From NCBI GenBank assembly GCA_934572445.1, contig CAKTLD010000008.1, positions 1 through 35,658 of the forward strand: 35,658 nucleotides of DNA, given 5' to 3'. This stretch comes from an uncultured Oscillospiraceae bacterium (GTDB lineage: Bacteria; Bacillota; Clostridia; Oscillospirales; Oscillospiraceae). The notes under the pieces were generated by a model, which saw nothing but the letters and a program-made list of their open reading frames with translations, was not told the origin of the DNA and ran no database searches. This document shows, piece by piece, positions 13,561 to 21,768 of the stretch. The position numbers and the translations under genes are program-made. The first letter of the stretch is position 1; every line of letters begins with the position of its first letter.

Positions 13561-15498
13561 TTATTCGAGCTCGAATGCACCGGTGTAGAGCTGGTAGTAG
13601 GTGCCCTTTTCGGCAATCAGCTTTTCGTGGCTGCCGCGCTCGATGATGCGCCCGTGGTCGAGCACCATGATGACGTCGGAGTTCTTGACGGTGGAAAGTC
13701 GGTGCGCGATGACGAACACCGTGCGCCCCTCCATCAGCTTATCCATGCCGCGCTGGACGATGGCCTCGGTGCGTGTGTCGATGGAAGACGTCGCCTCGTC
13801 GAGGATCATCACCGGCGGATCGGCCACCGCCGCGCGGGCGATGGAGATGAGCTGGCGCTGGCCCTGCGAGAGATTCGCGCCGTTGTTGGAAAGCTCGGTA
13901 TCGTAGCCCTGCGGGAGTCTCGTGATGAAATCGTCCGCACCCGCGAGCTTTGCCGCCGCGATACATTCCTCGTCCGTTGCGTCAAGCTTGCCGTAGCGGA
14001 TGTTTTCCATCACCGTGCCGGTGAAGAGGTTCACATCCTGCAGTACGATGCCAAGGCTGCGGCGCAGGTCGGCTTTTTTGATCTTGTTGATGTTGATGCC
14101 GTCGTAGCGGATCTTGCCGTCAGCAATGTCGTAAAAGCGGTTGATGAGGTTGGTGATGGTCGTTTTGCCCGCGCCTGTCGCGCCGACAAAGGCGACCTTC
14201 TGGCCGGGCTCGGCATAAACGCTTACATCGTGCAGGACCTCCTTGCCCTCTTCATAGGCAAAGTCCACGTCGACAAGACGCACATCGCCGCGGAGCTCGC
14301 GGTAAGAGGCCTTGCCATTGTCGTTCGGATTTTTCCAGGCCCAGTGGCCGGTGTGAGTGTCGCTTTCGGTGATCGTGCCGTCAGGCGCAATGTCTGCGTC
14401 CACGAGCGTCACATAGCCGTCGTCGGTCTCCGGCTTTTCATCGATCAGCGAAAACACGCGCTGCGCGCCCGCACCCGCCATCACGATGGAGTTGATCTGC
14501 TGGGAGAGCTGGTTGACGTTGCCGGTGAACTGCTTGGTCATGTTCAGAAACGGCACAAGAATGGAGATATCAAGCGCCTTGCCGGAAAGGCTGATATTCG
14601 GGAGCCCGATGAGCAGGAACACGCCGCCTACCAGCGCAAGGGCCACATAGAGCAGATTTCCGATGTTGCCGATGATGGGGCCCAGCGCGCTGGCGTAGGC
14701 GTGGGCGCGGAAGCTGTCTTCAAAGAGCGCGTCGTTGATCGTGTCGAAATCCTCGATGGAGCGCTGTTCATGACAGAAAACCTTGACGACCTTCTGGCCT
14801 GTCATCGTCTCCTGAATGTAGCCCTCGGTCTTGGCCACGGCCTTCTGCTGGCGCAGGAAGAATTTGGCGCTGCCGCCGCCGATGCGCTTGGTCACAAGCG
14901 CCATCAGCACGATGCCCACCACCAGCACCAGCGTCAGCCATACGCTGAAGTAGAGCATGATGGCAAACACTGCCAGAACGATCGCACCGGACTGGATGAA
15001 GGCGGGGATGGACTCGGAAACGAGCTGACGCAGCGTGTCGATATCGTTGGTGTAAAAGCTCATGATATCGCCGTGCTGGTGGGTGTCAAAGTAGCGGATG
15101 GGAAGGTCCTGCATGCCGCCGAACATCTCCTGACGGAGCTTGTTGAGGAAGCCCTGCGTCATATAGGCCATCAGCTGCTTGTAGACGAGGATGGCAAGGA
15201 TCGAGAGCACATACAGCACCACGAGCAGCGTCAGGATCGAGATGACCTCGGGCTTTGCCGATGCCCAGTCGCGCGAGACGTACCACTTCTGGATTACCTG
15301 AATGACGTTCTGCACGAACAGAGACGGGATCGACGACACGATCGCTGAGAACAGGATGCACGCGAACGTGAGCGGCGCGAGCACGGGATAGTAGGAAAAG
15401 AGCTTTTTCACCGTGCGGCCGAGCATTTTGAAGTTATCGGCGCCGACGTTGGGGCCGGGGCCGCCGTGGGGAGCGTCGGAACGTTTTTCACGCTTCAT
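13561..15498 (-). CDS. ABC exporter half, subunit with intact ATPase site
   Basis: The 645-residue protein has an exporter-type membrane domain (six helices, residues about 35-345) and an ATPase domain (about 400-640). ATPase motifs are complete: Walker A GATGAGKT (439-446), signature LSQGQ (543-547), Walker B VMILDE with catalytic Glu568, and H-loop His599 in IAHRLST. An acidic/tryptophan-containing insert (about 355-400, including TGHWAWK) separates the two domains, as often in clostridial members. The ATG at 15498 is chosen because GGAGGTGAGC lies 7 bases upstream, within the partner gene; the frame is open further to 15585, but that part is out of keeping with the family and overlaps the partner. 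It overlaps the partner's end by 11 bases. Probably a heterodimeric multidrug- or lipid-type exporter; the substrate is unknown. Confidence 0.94.
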   Translation of the reverse strand: MKREKRSDAPHGGPGPNVGADNFKMLGRTVKKLFSYYPVLAPLTFACILFSAIVSSIPSLFVQNVIQVIQKWYVSRDWASAKPEVISILTLLVVLYVLSILAILVYKQLMAYMTQGFLNKLRQEMFGGMQDLPIRYFDTHQHGDIMSFYTNDIDTLRQLVSESIPAFIQSGAIVLAVFAIMLYFSVWLTLVLVVGIVLMALVTKRIGGGSAKFFLRQQKAVAKTEGYIQETMTGQKVVKVFCHEQRSIEDFDTINDALFEDSFRAHAYASALGPIIGNIGNLLYVALALVGGVFLLIGLPNISLSGKALDISILVPFLNMTKQFTGNVNQLSQQINSIVMAGAGAQRVFSLIDEKPETDDGYVTLVDADIAPDGTITESDTHTGHWAWKNPNDNGKASYRELRGDVRLVDVDFAYEEGKEVLHDVSVYAEPGQKVAFVGATGAGKTTITNLINRFYDIADGKIRYDGININKIKKADLRRSLGIVLQDVNLFTGTVMENIRYGKLDATDEECIAAAKLAGADDFITRLPQGYDTELSNNGANLSQGQRQLISIARAAVADPPVMILDEATSSIDTRTEAIVQRGMDKLMEGRTVFVIAHRLSTVKNSDVIMVLDHGRIIERGSHEKLIAEKGTYYQLYTGAFELE

Positions 15499-17239
15499 CC
15501 TGCTCACCTCCGTTCGTCTGAGATTCGTAGACCTCGCGGTAAATGGGGCTCGAGGCCAGAAGCGTTTCGTGTGTGCCGGAGTCAACGATGCGGCCGTTGT
15601 CCATCACGAGGATCAGGTCCGCATCCTGCACGGAGGCAACGCGCTGGGCAATGATGATCTTCGTTGTCTCGGGAATATAGGTGCGGAAGCCCGCGCGGAT
15701 CAGTGCGTCGGTGCGCGTATCGACCGCGCTGGTCGAGTCGTCCAGAATGAGGATCTTCGGCTTTTTGAGCAGCGCGCGGGCGATGCACAGGCGCTGCTTT
15801 TGCCCGCCGGAGACGTTTGTGCCGCCCTGTTCGATATAGGTGTCGTACCCGTCGGGGAAGGAGCGGACGAATTCATCTGCCTGCGCGAGCCTGCACGCCT
15901 CCTCCATCTCCTCGTCGGTGGCGTTCTCGTTGCCCCAGCGCAGGTTATCCTTGATGGTGCCGGAGAACAGCACGTTCTTCTGCAGCACGACGCTCACTGC
16001 GCCGCGCAGCGCTTCGAGGTCATATTCACGCACATCGCGCCCGCCGACCTTTACGCTGCCCTCGGTCGCGTCGTACAGGCGCGGGATGAGCTGTACGAGC
16101 GTCGATTTGCTCGAGCCTGTGCCGCCGAGGATGCCGACCGTCATGCCGGAGCGGATGTGCAGGTCGATGTCCTGCAGGGCAAATTTTTTCGCCTGTGCGG
16201 AGTACTTGAAGCTCACGCCGTCAAAGTCGATCGAGCCGTCCTTTACATCTGTCACGGCATTTTCTGGGCTGGTGAGCGCGGGCTGCTCGCGCAGCACCTC
16301 GCAGATACGCACGAACGATTCGTACGACATCGTCAGCATGACATAGATCATCGATATCATCATCAGCGCCATCAGGATCTGCATACCGTAGGTCAGCATT
16401 GCCGAGAGCTGGCCGACGTCGATGGTCGTGCCGCCATTGGTGATGATGAGCTTCGAACCGACGTAGAGCACGAAGATAATGTTGAAGTACACGCAGAACT
16501 GCATCAGCGGGTTCGTCAGCGCCACCACGCGCTCGGCGTAGGTGAAGTCCTTGGCGATGCTCGACGAAGCGGCGGCAAATTTCTGCTTTTCATACCCCTC
16601 GCGGGCAAAGCCCTTGACCACGCGCATTGCACGCACGTTTTCCTCCACAGACTCATTGAGCCTGTCGTACTTGCGGAATACCGCGCGGAATGCGGGCATT
16701 GCCTTGCGCGCCACAGCCAGCAGTCCCACGATCAGCACCGGAATGACGACCACAAAGGTCGCCGCCAGTGCACCGCCCATGATATAGGCCATGATGATGG
16801 CAAAAACGAACATCAGCGGTGCGCGCACGGCGATGCGGATGCACATCATGAACGCCATCTGCACGTTATTGACATCGGTGGTCATGCGCGTGACGAGAGA
16901 TGCGGTGGAGAATTTGTCGATATTCTCGAACGAAAAGTTCTGCACGCGGGTGAAAATGTCATGGCGGACGTTTTTGGCAAAACCTGCGCTGGCCTTCGAG
17001 CCGAACAGTCCACCTGCCGCGCCGCACGCGAGCGACACGAGCGACATCAGAAGGAGGATCAGCCCCACACGCACCACGCCGTCCAGCGCGGCACCGGCCT
17101 TGACCTCATTGATGAGGTTTGCCGTGTAGAAGGGGATCAGCACCTCAATGGAGACCTCACCGACCATGCACACAAGCGTCAGTATGGTCGGCTTTTTATA
17201 CTCTCTGATACATTTGCTGAATTGCCGGATCATGCTCAT
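15488..17239 (-). CDS. ABC exporter half, subunit with degenerate ATPase site
   Basis: The partner half-transporter (583 residues) has six membrane helices and an ATPase domain. Walker A is GGTGSSKST (372-380) and the signature VSGGQ is intact, but the catalytic Glu after Walker B is Asp (ILILDD, Asp501) and the H-loop His is Gln (IIAQRVAS, Gln532). This is the pattern of the degenerate-site subunit in heterodimeric exporters such as TM287/288, BmrCD and LmrCD, where only one of two ATP sites turns over. I start at the ATG at 17239, which overlaps the MarR stop as ATGA and has GGAGG 9 bases upstream; an in-frame ATG at 17245 is only 3 bases from that site. It is translationally coupled on both sides. 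Confidence 0.93.
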   Translation of the reverse strand: MSMIRQFSKCIREYKKPTILTLVCMVGEVSIEVLIPFYTANLINEVKAGAALDGVVRVGLILLLMSLVSLACGAAGGLFGSKASAGFAKNVRHDIFTRVQNFSFENIDKFSTASLVTRMTTDVNNVQMAFMMCIRIAVRAPLMFVFAIIMAYIMGGALAATFVVVIPVLIVGLLAVARKAMPAFRAVFRKYDRLNESVEENVRAMRVVKGFAREGYEKQKFAAASSSIAKDFTYAERVVALTNPLMQFCVYFNIIFVLYVGSKLIITNGGTTIDVGQLSAMLTYGMQILMALMMISMIYVMLTMSYESFVRICEVLREQPALTSPENAVTDVKDGSIDFDGVSFKYSAQAKKFALQDIDLHIRSGMTVGILGGTGSSKSTLVQLIPRLYDATEGSVKVGGRDVREYDLEALRGAVSVVLQKNVLFSGTIKDNLRWGNENATDEEMEEACRLAQADEFVRSFPDGYDTYIEQGGTNVSGGQKQRLCIARALLKKPKILILDDSTSAVDTRTDALIRAGFRTYIPETTKIIIAQRVASVQDADLILVMDNGRIVDSGTHETLLASSPIYREVYESQTNGGEQDEA

Positions 17240-17733
17240 TGGCATCGGCCTCCTTTCCTTGCTTCAAGCGGGCAGAGCGGCTTTTCGCCGTGCCGCTGAA
17301 GCTGCGCGTGGAAGATCTCGTGCATCGTGCACAGCGCCGCGCAGAAGCGCTCGCGCTCATCCTCACTCAGATCCTCAAAAAACTGACGGTAGGGCGCCGC
17401 GTCCTGTTCAAGAAACTGCTGCACATATTCGTCGGCCTTTTCTGTCGGGCGCAGGCGGATAATGCGCCGGTCACCCGGGTCGCTCAGCCGCTCGGCAAAG
17501 CCGCCGTCGACCAGCCTGTCCACGATCTTGCTCATCTGCTGCTTGGGCATATTGGCGAAATTCGCAAGCTCGGTCATCGTCATGTTGCCATTGTGGCGGC
17601 GCAGCGTCTGGATGCAGTAGTACATGTCAAGGCTCACACCGTCGTGCAGCATCCGCTTGAACGGGCGGGCGAACCAGTAATGCCACGCGGGGATGATATC
17701 GAGCAGCAGCTCCTGGATCTCATTTGGCTGCAT
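17236..17733 (-). CDS. MarR-family transcriptional regulator
   Basis: The 165-residue protein has the MarR winged helix-turn-helix: recognition region MTELANFANMPKQQMSK and wing SDPGDRRIIRLRPTEK, the DxRxxR pattern of the family, with dimerisation helices at both ends. It is the first gene of the operon with the two ABC exporter halves, so it most likely represses its own operon and responds to a ligand exported by the pump. The start (17733) has AAAAAGGAGG upstream. An inverted repeat overlaps the predicted -10 element (17748-17764) and is the best candidate operator. The ligand cannot be predicted. Confidence 0.92.
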   Translation of the reverse strand: MQPNEIQELLLDIIPAWHYWFARPFKRMLHDGVSLDMYYCIQTLRRHNGNMTMTELANFANMPKQQMSKIVDRLVDGGFAERLSDPGDRRIIRLRPTEKADEYVQQFLEQDAAPYRQFFEDLSEDERERFCAALCTMHEIFHAQLQRHGEKPLCPLEARKGGRCQ

Positions 17734-17747
17734 GGACCGTCCTCCTT

Positions 17748-17781
17748 TTTACAATAATAGTAAATAATTGCTGACTATCAA
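17748..17781 (-). promoter_or_regulatory. Promoter and candidate MarR operator of the exporter operon
   Basis: On the minus strand -35 TTGATA (17776-17781) and -10 TATTAT (17754-17759) are 16 bases apart. A perfect inverted repeat, TTTAC-N7-GTAAA (17748-17764), covers the -10 element, the classical position for an autoregulatory MarR operator. An ATCAACA direct repeat near 17777-17794 lies at and upstream of the -35. Confidence 0.55.
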
Positions 17782-17857
17782 CACAAATCAACAGTGGTAA
17801 GGATACAACAATTAAAAATGAATTGCAATAGGCGGTTTGTGAACTTTTTGCGAAGAA

Positions 17858-17887
17858 ATGCGCCGGCGGTTTGTGCCGCCGGCGCAT
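17858..17887 (-). terminator. Terminator of the GTPase-Rae1 fusion gene
   Basis: A 12-bp GC-rich perfect stem (17858-17869 with 17876-17887) with a 6-base loop starts 4 bases after the stop codon; on the minus strand it is followed by TTTCTT, a weak T tract. Confidence 0.7.
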
Positions 17888-17891
17888 GGGG

Positions 17892-20501
17892 TCATGATTT
17901 GATTTTCGCGTTGCTGCGCACGCTCCGCTCAGGGTGCGGTCGGTCGAGATACGCGCTGAGCAGCGCGCTGATCTGGCCGCGCGCCGCTTCGACCTCGGCA
18001 TGAAAGGCCCGCGCGGAGACGCGCAGCGCACCGTGGCCGAGGATGATGACCTGCTCGGGGCCGTCGGAGGTCGCCACGCGCACGCGCCGCTCGCGGCGCA
18101 GCTCGTAGGTCGCGCGCTCGATATAGGTGTCGGCAGTCTCGGCCTCCTTGGTGTAGACGACCTTGACGCCATGCACCGTCTGCACGCTGCCGGGATTTCC
18201 CTTGACCTTGTAGGCGTCGAACACCACGATGACACGGCACCTTCGGAAGCCCTGGAAATTTGCCAGAATGTCGATCAGCGCGCTGCGCGCGGCGGCGATG
18301 TCCTGTGCGGCAAGGCGCTGGAGCTCGTCCCAGGCGAAGATGATGTTGTAGCCGTCGACAAGCAGATATTCCGTCTCCTCATTTCGCAGCGTCACGCGGT
18401 AGCTGTCGGAAAGCTGTGTGCGGGCGGGGCTTTTTGCGGGTTCAAACGCGCGGCGCTCGACCTTGCCGTAGGTGCGCTCAAAGATGCTTTGCAGTTCTTT
18501 GTCGTCCGCATGGCCCGTGCCGCGGCGGGGGAGCGGCTCGTCCTCTTTCGGAGCCTCCTGTCCGAGACGGAGACCGCTGTCGCAGTGGACACGAGCGGGG
18601 ACCTCCTGCCACGGAACGGTGATACTGCCGCCGTGGTCGCAGAAAACGGAGGAGGAAGGATTTGCCGTGTCGCGATCGGCATCGTAGCCGAGTGCGGCGA
18701 CGATCTCATCCTGCGTGGGGCAGACCTCGTAGCCGCGCACGGTGCAGCTGAGCTGTCCCCGCCCACGGGTATAGGCTGCCACATCGGTAAAATAGTCGCG
18801 CAGGCCGCGCACGGGGGAATAGCCCGTGAGCACGGCGTTTTCGCCCTCATTCTGCGGCGGTTCGACGGTCCCGCCCATGTTCTGCAGGTCGGTTATCGCA
18901 CGGCCGACACATTCGGGCGGGACTTCAAGGCGGAAGTCGTAATACGGCTCGAGCAGCACGTTTTCCGCCTGCATCAGCCCCTGCCGCACGGCGCGGTAGG
19001 TCGCCTGACGGAAGTCGCCGCCCTCGGTATGCTTCAAATGTGCGTGGCCCGCGACGAGCGTGAACTTCACGTCCGTCAACGGCGAACCGGTCAGCACGCC
19101 TGCGTGCTCGCGCTCTAAAAGATGCGTAAAAATCAGTCGCTGCCAGTTGAGGTCGAGCGCGTCCGTCGGCACGCTTGACGCAAGCTGGATGCCCGCCCCG
19201 CGCGGGAGCGGCTCCATCAGAAGCTGAACCTCCGCATAGTGGCGCAGGGGTTCGAAGTGCCCCATGCCGAGGACCGGGGACGCGATGGTCTCGCGGTAGA
19301 CGATGTTGCCCTCGCCGAAGGTCACGTCGAGGCCGAAGCGGTCGAGGATGCGGCGGCGCAGGATTTCGAGCTGAATTTTGCCCATGAGCTGCACATGGAT
19401 CTGCCCGCAGCGCTCGTCCCAGACGATGCGCAGCATCGGGTCCTCCTCTTCAAGCTCGCGGAGCTTAGTGAGCGCGCTGTGCGCGTCCGCGCCGTCAGGC
19501 AGAATGAGCTGGTAGGTCAAAACCGGCTGCAAAAGCGGGGCGGACGCCTCTGCCTCCGCGCCGAGCCCGAGTCCGACATAGCTGTGGCTCAGACCCGTGA
19601 CGGCGACGACGCTGCCTGCGCCGGCCTCTTCGAGTGCGCGGAACTTGATGCCGGAGTATACGCGCAGCTGGTCAGCCTTTTCGCTGTAGTCCTGATCCTG
19701 CGCGCGGTAGCGGAGCGGCGCTTTTACGCGCAGTGTGCCGCCCGTGACCTTGAGCCATGTGAGCCGCGCGCCCTGCGCGTCGCGCGAGATCTTGAAGACC
19801 TTCGCGCCGAATTCCTTGGGATAGACCGGCTCGCGCGTGAAGCGAGAGAGCGCGGCGAGAAAGTCCTCCACGCCGTCCAGCTTGAGCGCCGAACCAAAGA
19901 AGCAGGGGAAGACTCTGCGATTTTTGACCATCTCGGCGATCAGTTCATCACCGATCGCACCGCGCTCCAGAAGCTGCTCAAGCGCTGCTTCGCCGCAGAG
20001 GGCAAGCGCTTCATCGCGCTCGTTTTCAGGTGCGGAGAAATCAATACATTCGGCGCTCAGCGCGGCGGTCAGCTGTGCCATCAGAACATCTTTCTCCGCG
20101 CCCGCAAGATCCATTTTGTTGATGAAAAGAAATGTCGGCACCTCGTAGCGCGTCAGGAGCCGCCAGAGTGTGCGCGTATGGCTCTGCACGCCGTCGCTGC
20201 CGCTGATGACGAGCACCGCGTAGTCAAGCACGGAAAGCGTGCGTTCCATTTCGGCGGAAAAGTCGATATGACCCGGCGTGTCGAGCAGCGTGAACTCCGT
20301 GCTGCCCGCGAAGAGCATCGCCTGCTTGGCAAAGATCGTGATACCGCGCTCGCGCTCGAGCGCGTCGGTGTCAAGAAAGGCATCGCCATGATCCACGCGG
20401 CCGAGCCTGCGCAGTGTGCCGGAGGAGTATAGAAGCCCCTCGGACAGGGTGGTTTTACCCGCGTCGACGTGAGCGAGGATTCCCAGTGTGACCTTTTTCA
20501 T
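17892..20501 (-). CDS. TetM-like (ribosomal-protection type) translational GTPase fused to a YacP/Rae1 NYN ribonuclease domain
   Basis: The 869-residue protein has two parts. Residues 1-640 form an EF-G/TetM-like factor: G1 AHVDAGKT (10-17), G2 RERGITI (50-56), G3 DTPGH (74-78), G4 NKMD (128-131), then domains II to V, ending in the RPP-type block with TANPSSSVFCDHG (612-624). After a charged linker (about 645-705) comes an NYN/PIN-like domain of the YacP (Rae1) family: VDGYNIIFAW (715-724), VVFDAY (759-764), YTKEAETADTYIER (783-796) and ATSDG (810-814). The acidic residues expected for catalysis (Asp716, Asp762, Asp791, Asp813) are present. The ATG at 20501 has AAAGGAGG upstream; the frame is open to 20624 but that part overlaps the tRNA. 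Rae1 in B. subtilis is a separate A-site mRNA endonuclease. TetM relatives evict tetracycline, but resistance cannot be assumed. Confidence 0.9.
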   Translation of the reverse strand: MKKVTLGILAHVDAGKTTLSEGLLYSSGTLRRLGRVDHGDAFLDTDALERERGITIFAKQAMLFAGSTEFTLLDTPGHIDFSAEMERTLSVLDYAVLVISGSDGVQSHTRTLWRLLTRYEVPTFLFINKMDLAGAEKDVLMAQLTAALSAECIDFSAPENERDEALALCGEAALEQLLERGAIGDELIAEMVKNRRVFPCFFGSALKLDGVEDFLAALSRFTREPVYPKEFGAKVFKISRDAQGARLTWLKVTGGTLRVKAPLRYRAQDQDYSEKADQLRVYSGIKFRALEEAGAGSVVAVTGLSHSYVGLGLGAEAEASAPLLQPVLTYQLILPDGADAHSALTKLRELEEEDPMLRIVWDERCGQIHVQLMGKIQLEILRRRILDRFGLDVTFGEGNIVYRETIASPVLGMGHFEPLRHYAEVQLLMEPLPRGAGIQLASSVPTDALDLNWQRLIFTHLLEREHAGVLTGSPLTDVKFTLVAGHAHLKHTEGGDFRQATYRAVRQGLMQAENVLLEPYYDFRLEVPPECVGRAITDLQNMGGTVEPPQNEGENAVLTGYSPVRGLRDYFTDVAAYTRGRGQLSCTVRGYEVCPTQDEIVAALGYDADRDTANPSSSVFCDHGGSITVPWQEVPARVHCDSGLRLGQEAPKEDEPLPRRGTGHADDKELQSIFERTYGKVERRAFEPAKSPARTQLSDSYRVTLRNEETEYLLVDGYNIIFAWDELQRLAAQDIAAARSALIDILANFQGFRRCRVIVVFDAYKVKGNPGSVQTVHGVKVVYTKEAETADTYIERATYELRRERRVRVATSDGPEQVIILGHGALRVSARAFHAEVEAARGQISALLSAYLDRPHPERSVRSNAKIKS

Positions 20502-20542
20502 GGTGCGCCTCCTTTCAGCAGCGGGTCGGGCGGAAATGTCAG

Positions 20543-20575
20543 AAGGAAGCGCACCGCGAAACGATGCGCTTCCTT
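20543..20575 (-). terminator. Hairpin after tRNA-Leu, possible attenuating terminator
   Basis: An 11-bp stem (20543-20553 with 20565-20575) with an 11-base loop lies 8 bases after the tRNA CCA end. The following minus-strand bases (CTGACATTT) are not a proper T run, so termination may be partial, allowing read-through into the GTPase-Rae1 gene 42 bases further on. Confidence 0.5.
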
Positions 20576-20582
20576 TTCGCTG

Positions 20583-20667
20583 TGGTGCGGGCATGGGGAC
20601 TTGAACCCCAACGCCTTGCGGCACAGGAACCTAAATCCTGCATGTCTGCCAATTTCATCATGCCCGC
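20583..20667 (-). tRNA. tRNA-Leu (anticodon UAG)
   Basis: An 85-base tRNA with encoded CCA. The acceptor arms GCGGGCA and TGCCCGC pair perfectly, with discriminator A. The D arm contains AAATTGGCAGAC, the anticodon stem-loop is CAGGA-TTTAGGT-TCCTG (anticodon TAG), a long variable arm (TGCCGCAAGGCG) marks a type II tRNA as expected for leucine, and the T arm reads GGGG-TTCAAGT-CCCC. It decodes CUA and, by wobble, CUG. It has its own promoter. Confidence 0.96.
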
Positions 20668-20677
20668 ATACAACAAC

Positions 20678-20706
20678 ACTATACCATATCCTCCGCGCGG
20701 CGGCAA
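20678..20706 (-). promoter_or_regulatory. Promoter of tRNA-Leu (and possibly the GTPase-Rae1 gene)
   Basis: Minus-strand TTGCCG (20701-20706) and TATAGT (20678-20683), spacer 17, with the tRNA 5' end 11 bases downstream of the -10. I see no second promoter between the tRNA and the GTPase gene. Confidence 0.75.
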
Positions 20707-20718
20707 GAAGAAAATTCA

Positions 20719-20747
20719 TTGCAAAGCGCGGTGCAGCGGGCTATAAT
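20719..20747 (+). promoter_or_regulatory. Promoter of the FliB-like gene
   Basis: TTGCAA (20719-20724), 17-base spacer, TATAAT (20742-20747). It is back-to-back with the tRNA promoter; only 12 bases separate the two -35 elements. Confidence 0.8.
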
Positions 20748-20777
20748 GAAAGACACGAAAAAGAGGAGGGCACCGCC

Positions 20778-21722
20778 GTGCAGAACGTTTATCCCGATTA
20801 TTACCCGCTTTTCCGCTGCATCGCCGGCCGCTGCCGCCACAACTGCTGCATCGGCTGGGAGATCGACGTGGATGAGGACACACTGGCTGCTTATGACGGC
20901 ATTGACGGCGAGATGGGTGAGCGCCTGCGCAAAGAGATCGACCGCAGCGGCGAGACACCGCATTTTATCCTCGGCGAGCACGAGCGCTGCCCGTTTTTGA
21001 ACGGCAAAAACCTCTGCGACCTCATTTTGTTCGGCGGGGAGGATATGCTCTGCCAGATCTGCACCGATCATCCGCGTTACCGCAGCTTTTTCTCCGGACG
21101 CACGGAGACCGGCGTGGGACTCTGCTGCGAGGCGGCGGCGCGCCTCATTCTGACAAAGCAGGATAAGATGGCGCTCATCGTGACCGGAGAGGGGGAGCTT
21201 GACGAAGAGGAAACGGCGCTGCTCGCGCTGCGTGACCGGCTTTTTGCCGCCGCGCAGGATCGCGCGCTGCTGCTGGAGCGGCGGATGGAAGCTGTGCTCG
21301 CGCTCTGCGGCGCGCAGGTGCCGGAGGTCCCGCTCGCGCAGTGGGCGGAGTGCTTCCTTTCGCTCGAGCGCATGGACGAAGCATGGACGGGCATCCTTGA
21401 CTCGCTGCGTGAGCACGCGAACGATTTGCCGCTCGACGATTTCGCCGCGCACATGAAAGACCGCGAGACGGAGTACGAGCAGATGCTTGTTTACTTTCTC
21501 TGCCGCCATGTGCCGACGGCGCTCGACGATGGGGATGTGAGCGGCAAGGCGGCGTTCGCCGTGCTGTCGGTCCGGCTGCTTTACGCGCTCGGTGCGCTGC
21601 ATTTTCTGCTGCACGGGGACTTTACCGCGGACGATCAGATCGAGCTTTGCCGTCTCTACAGCGCGGAGGTCGAGTATTCCGACGACAATCTGAACGCGCT
21701 GTTTGACCTTTTGATGGGATGA
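20778..21722 (+). CDS. FliB-like (flagellin lysine-N-methylase family) cysteine-rich protein
   Basis: The protein (314 residues) opens with a metal-binding-type cysteine cluster, Cys14, Cys19, Cys23, Cys24 (FRCIAGRCRHNCC), followed by further cysteines in CPFLNGKNLCD and MLCQICTDHPRY. This is the pattern of FliB-family proteins, annotated as flagellin lysine methylases and thought to hold a metal or Fe-S centre. It is shorter than Salmonella FliB (about 400) and there is no flagellar gene in the window, so a flagellar role is doubtful; many clostridial genomes have stand-alone members of unknown function. The GTG at 20778 is chosen because AAGAGGAGGG lies 7-8 bases upstream; the frame is open further upstream through the promoter and tRNA. 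It is a single-gene unit with promoter and terminator. Confidence 0.82.
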   Translation: MQNVYPDYYPLFRCIAGRCRHNCCIGWEIDVDEDTLAAYDGIDGEMGERLRKEIDRSGETPHFILGEHERCPFLNGKNLCDLILFGGEDMLCQICTDHPRYRSFFSGRTETGVGLCCEAAARLILTKQDKMALIVTGEGELDEEETALLALRDRLFAAAQDRALLLERRMEAVLALCGAQVPEVPLAQWAECFLSLERMDEAWTGILDSLREHANDLPLDDFAAHMKDRETEYEQMLVYFLCRHVPTALDDGDVSGKAAFAVLSVRLLYALGALHFLLHGDFTADDQIELCRLYSAEVEYSDDNLNALFDLLMG

Positions 21723-21725
21723 CAG

Positions 21726-21765
21726 ATCCCGCGCACCGCTGAAAATGGCGGCGTGCGGGATTTTT
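21726..21765 (+). terminator. Terminator of the FliB-like gene
   Basis: A long stem with one mismatch (21726-21739 with 21748-21761) and a TTTTT tract, 3 bases after the stop codon. Confidence 0.85.
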
Positions 21766-21768
21766 GCA

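Noticed and set aside
13351..15348. Long plus-strand open frame opposite the ABC transporter gene
   Set aside because: Shadow of the ABC gene; composition is Arg/His/Asp-rich and without motifs.
17892..20501. Calling the TetM-like protein a tetracycline resistance determinant
   Set aside because: It is divergent from TetM and fused to a nuclease domain; resistance cannot be inferred without testing.
20502..20624. Upstream extension of the GTPase-Rae1 frame giving about 910 residues
   Set aside because: The extension overlaps the tRNA-Leu gene, lacks family similarity and bypasses the strong ribosome-binding site before 20501.
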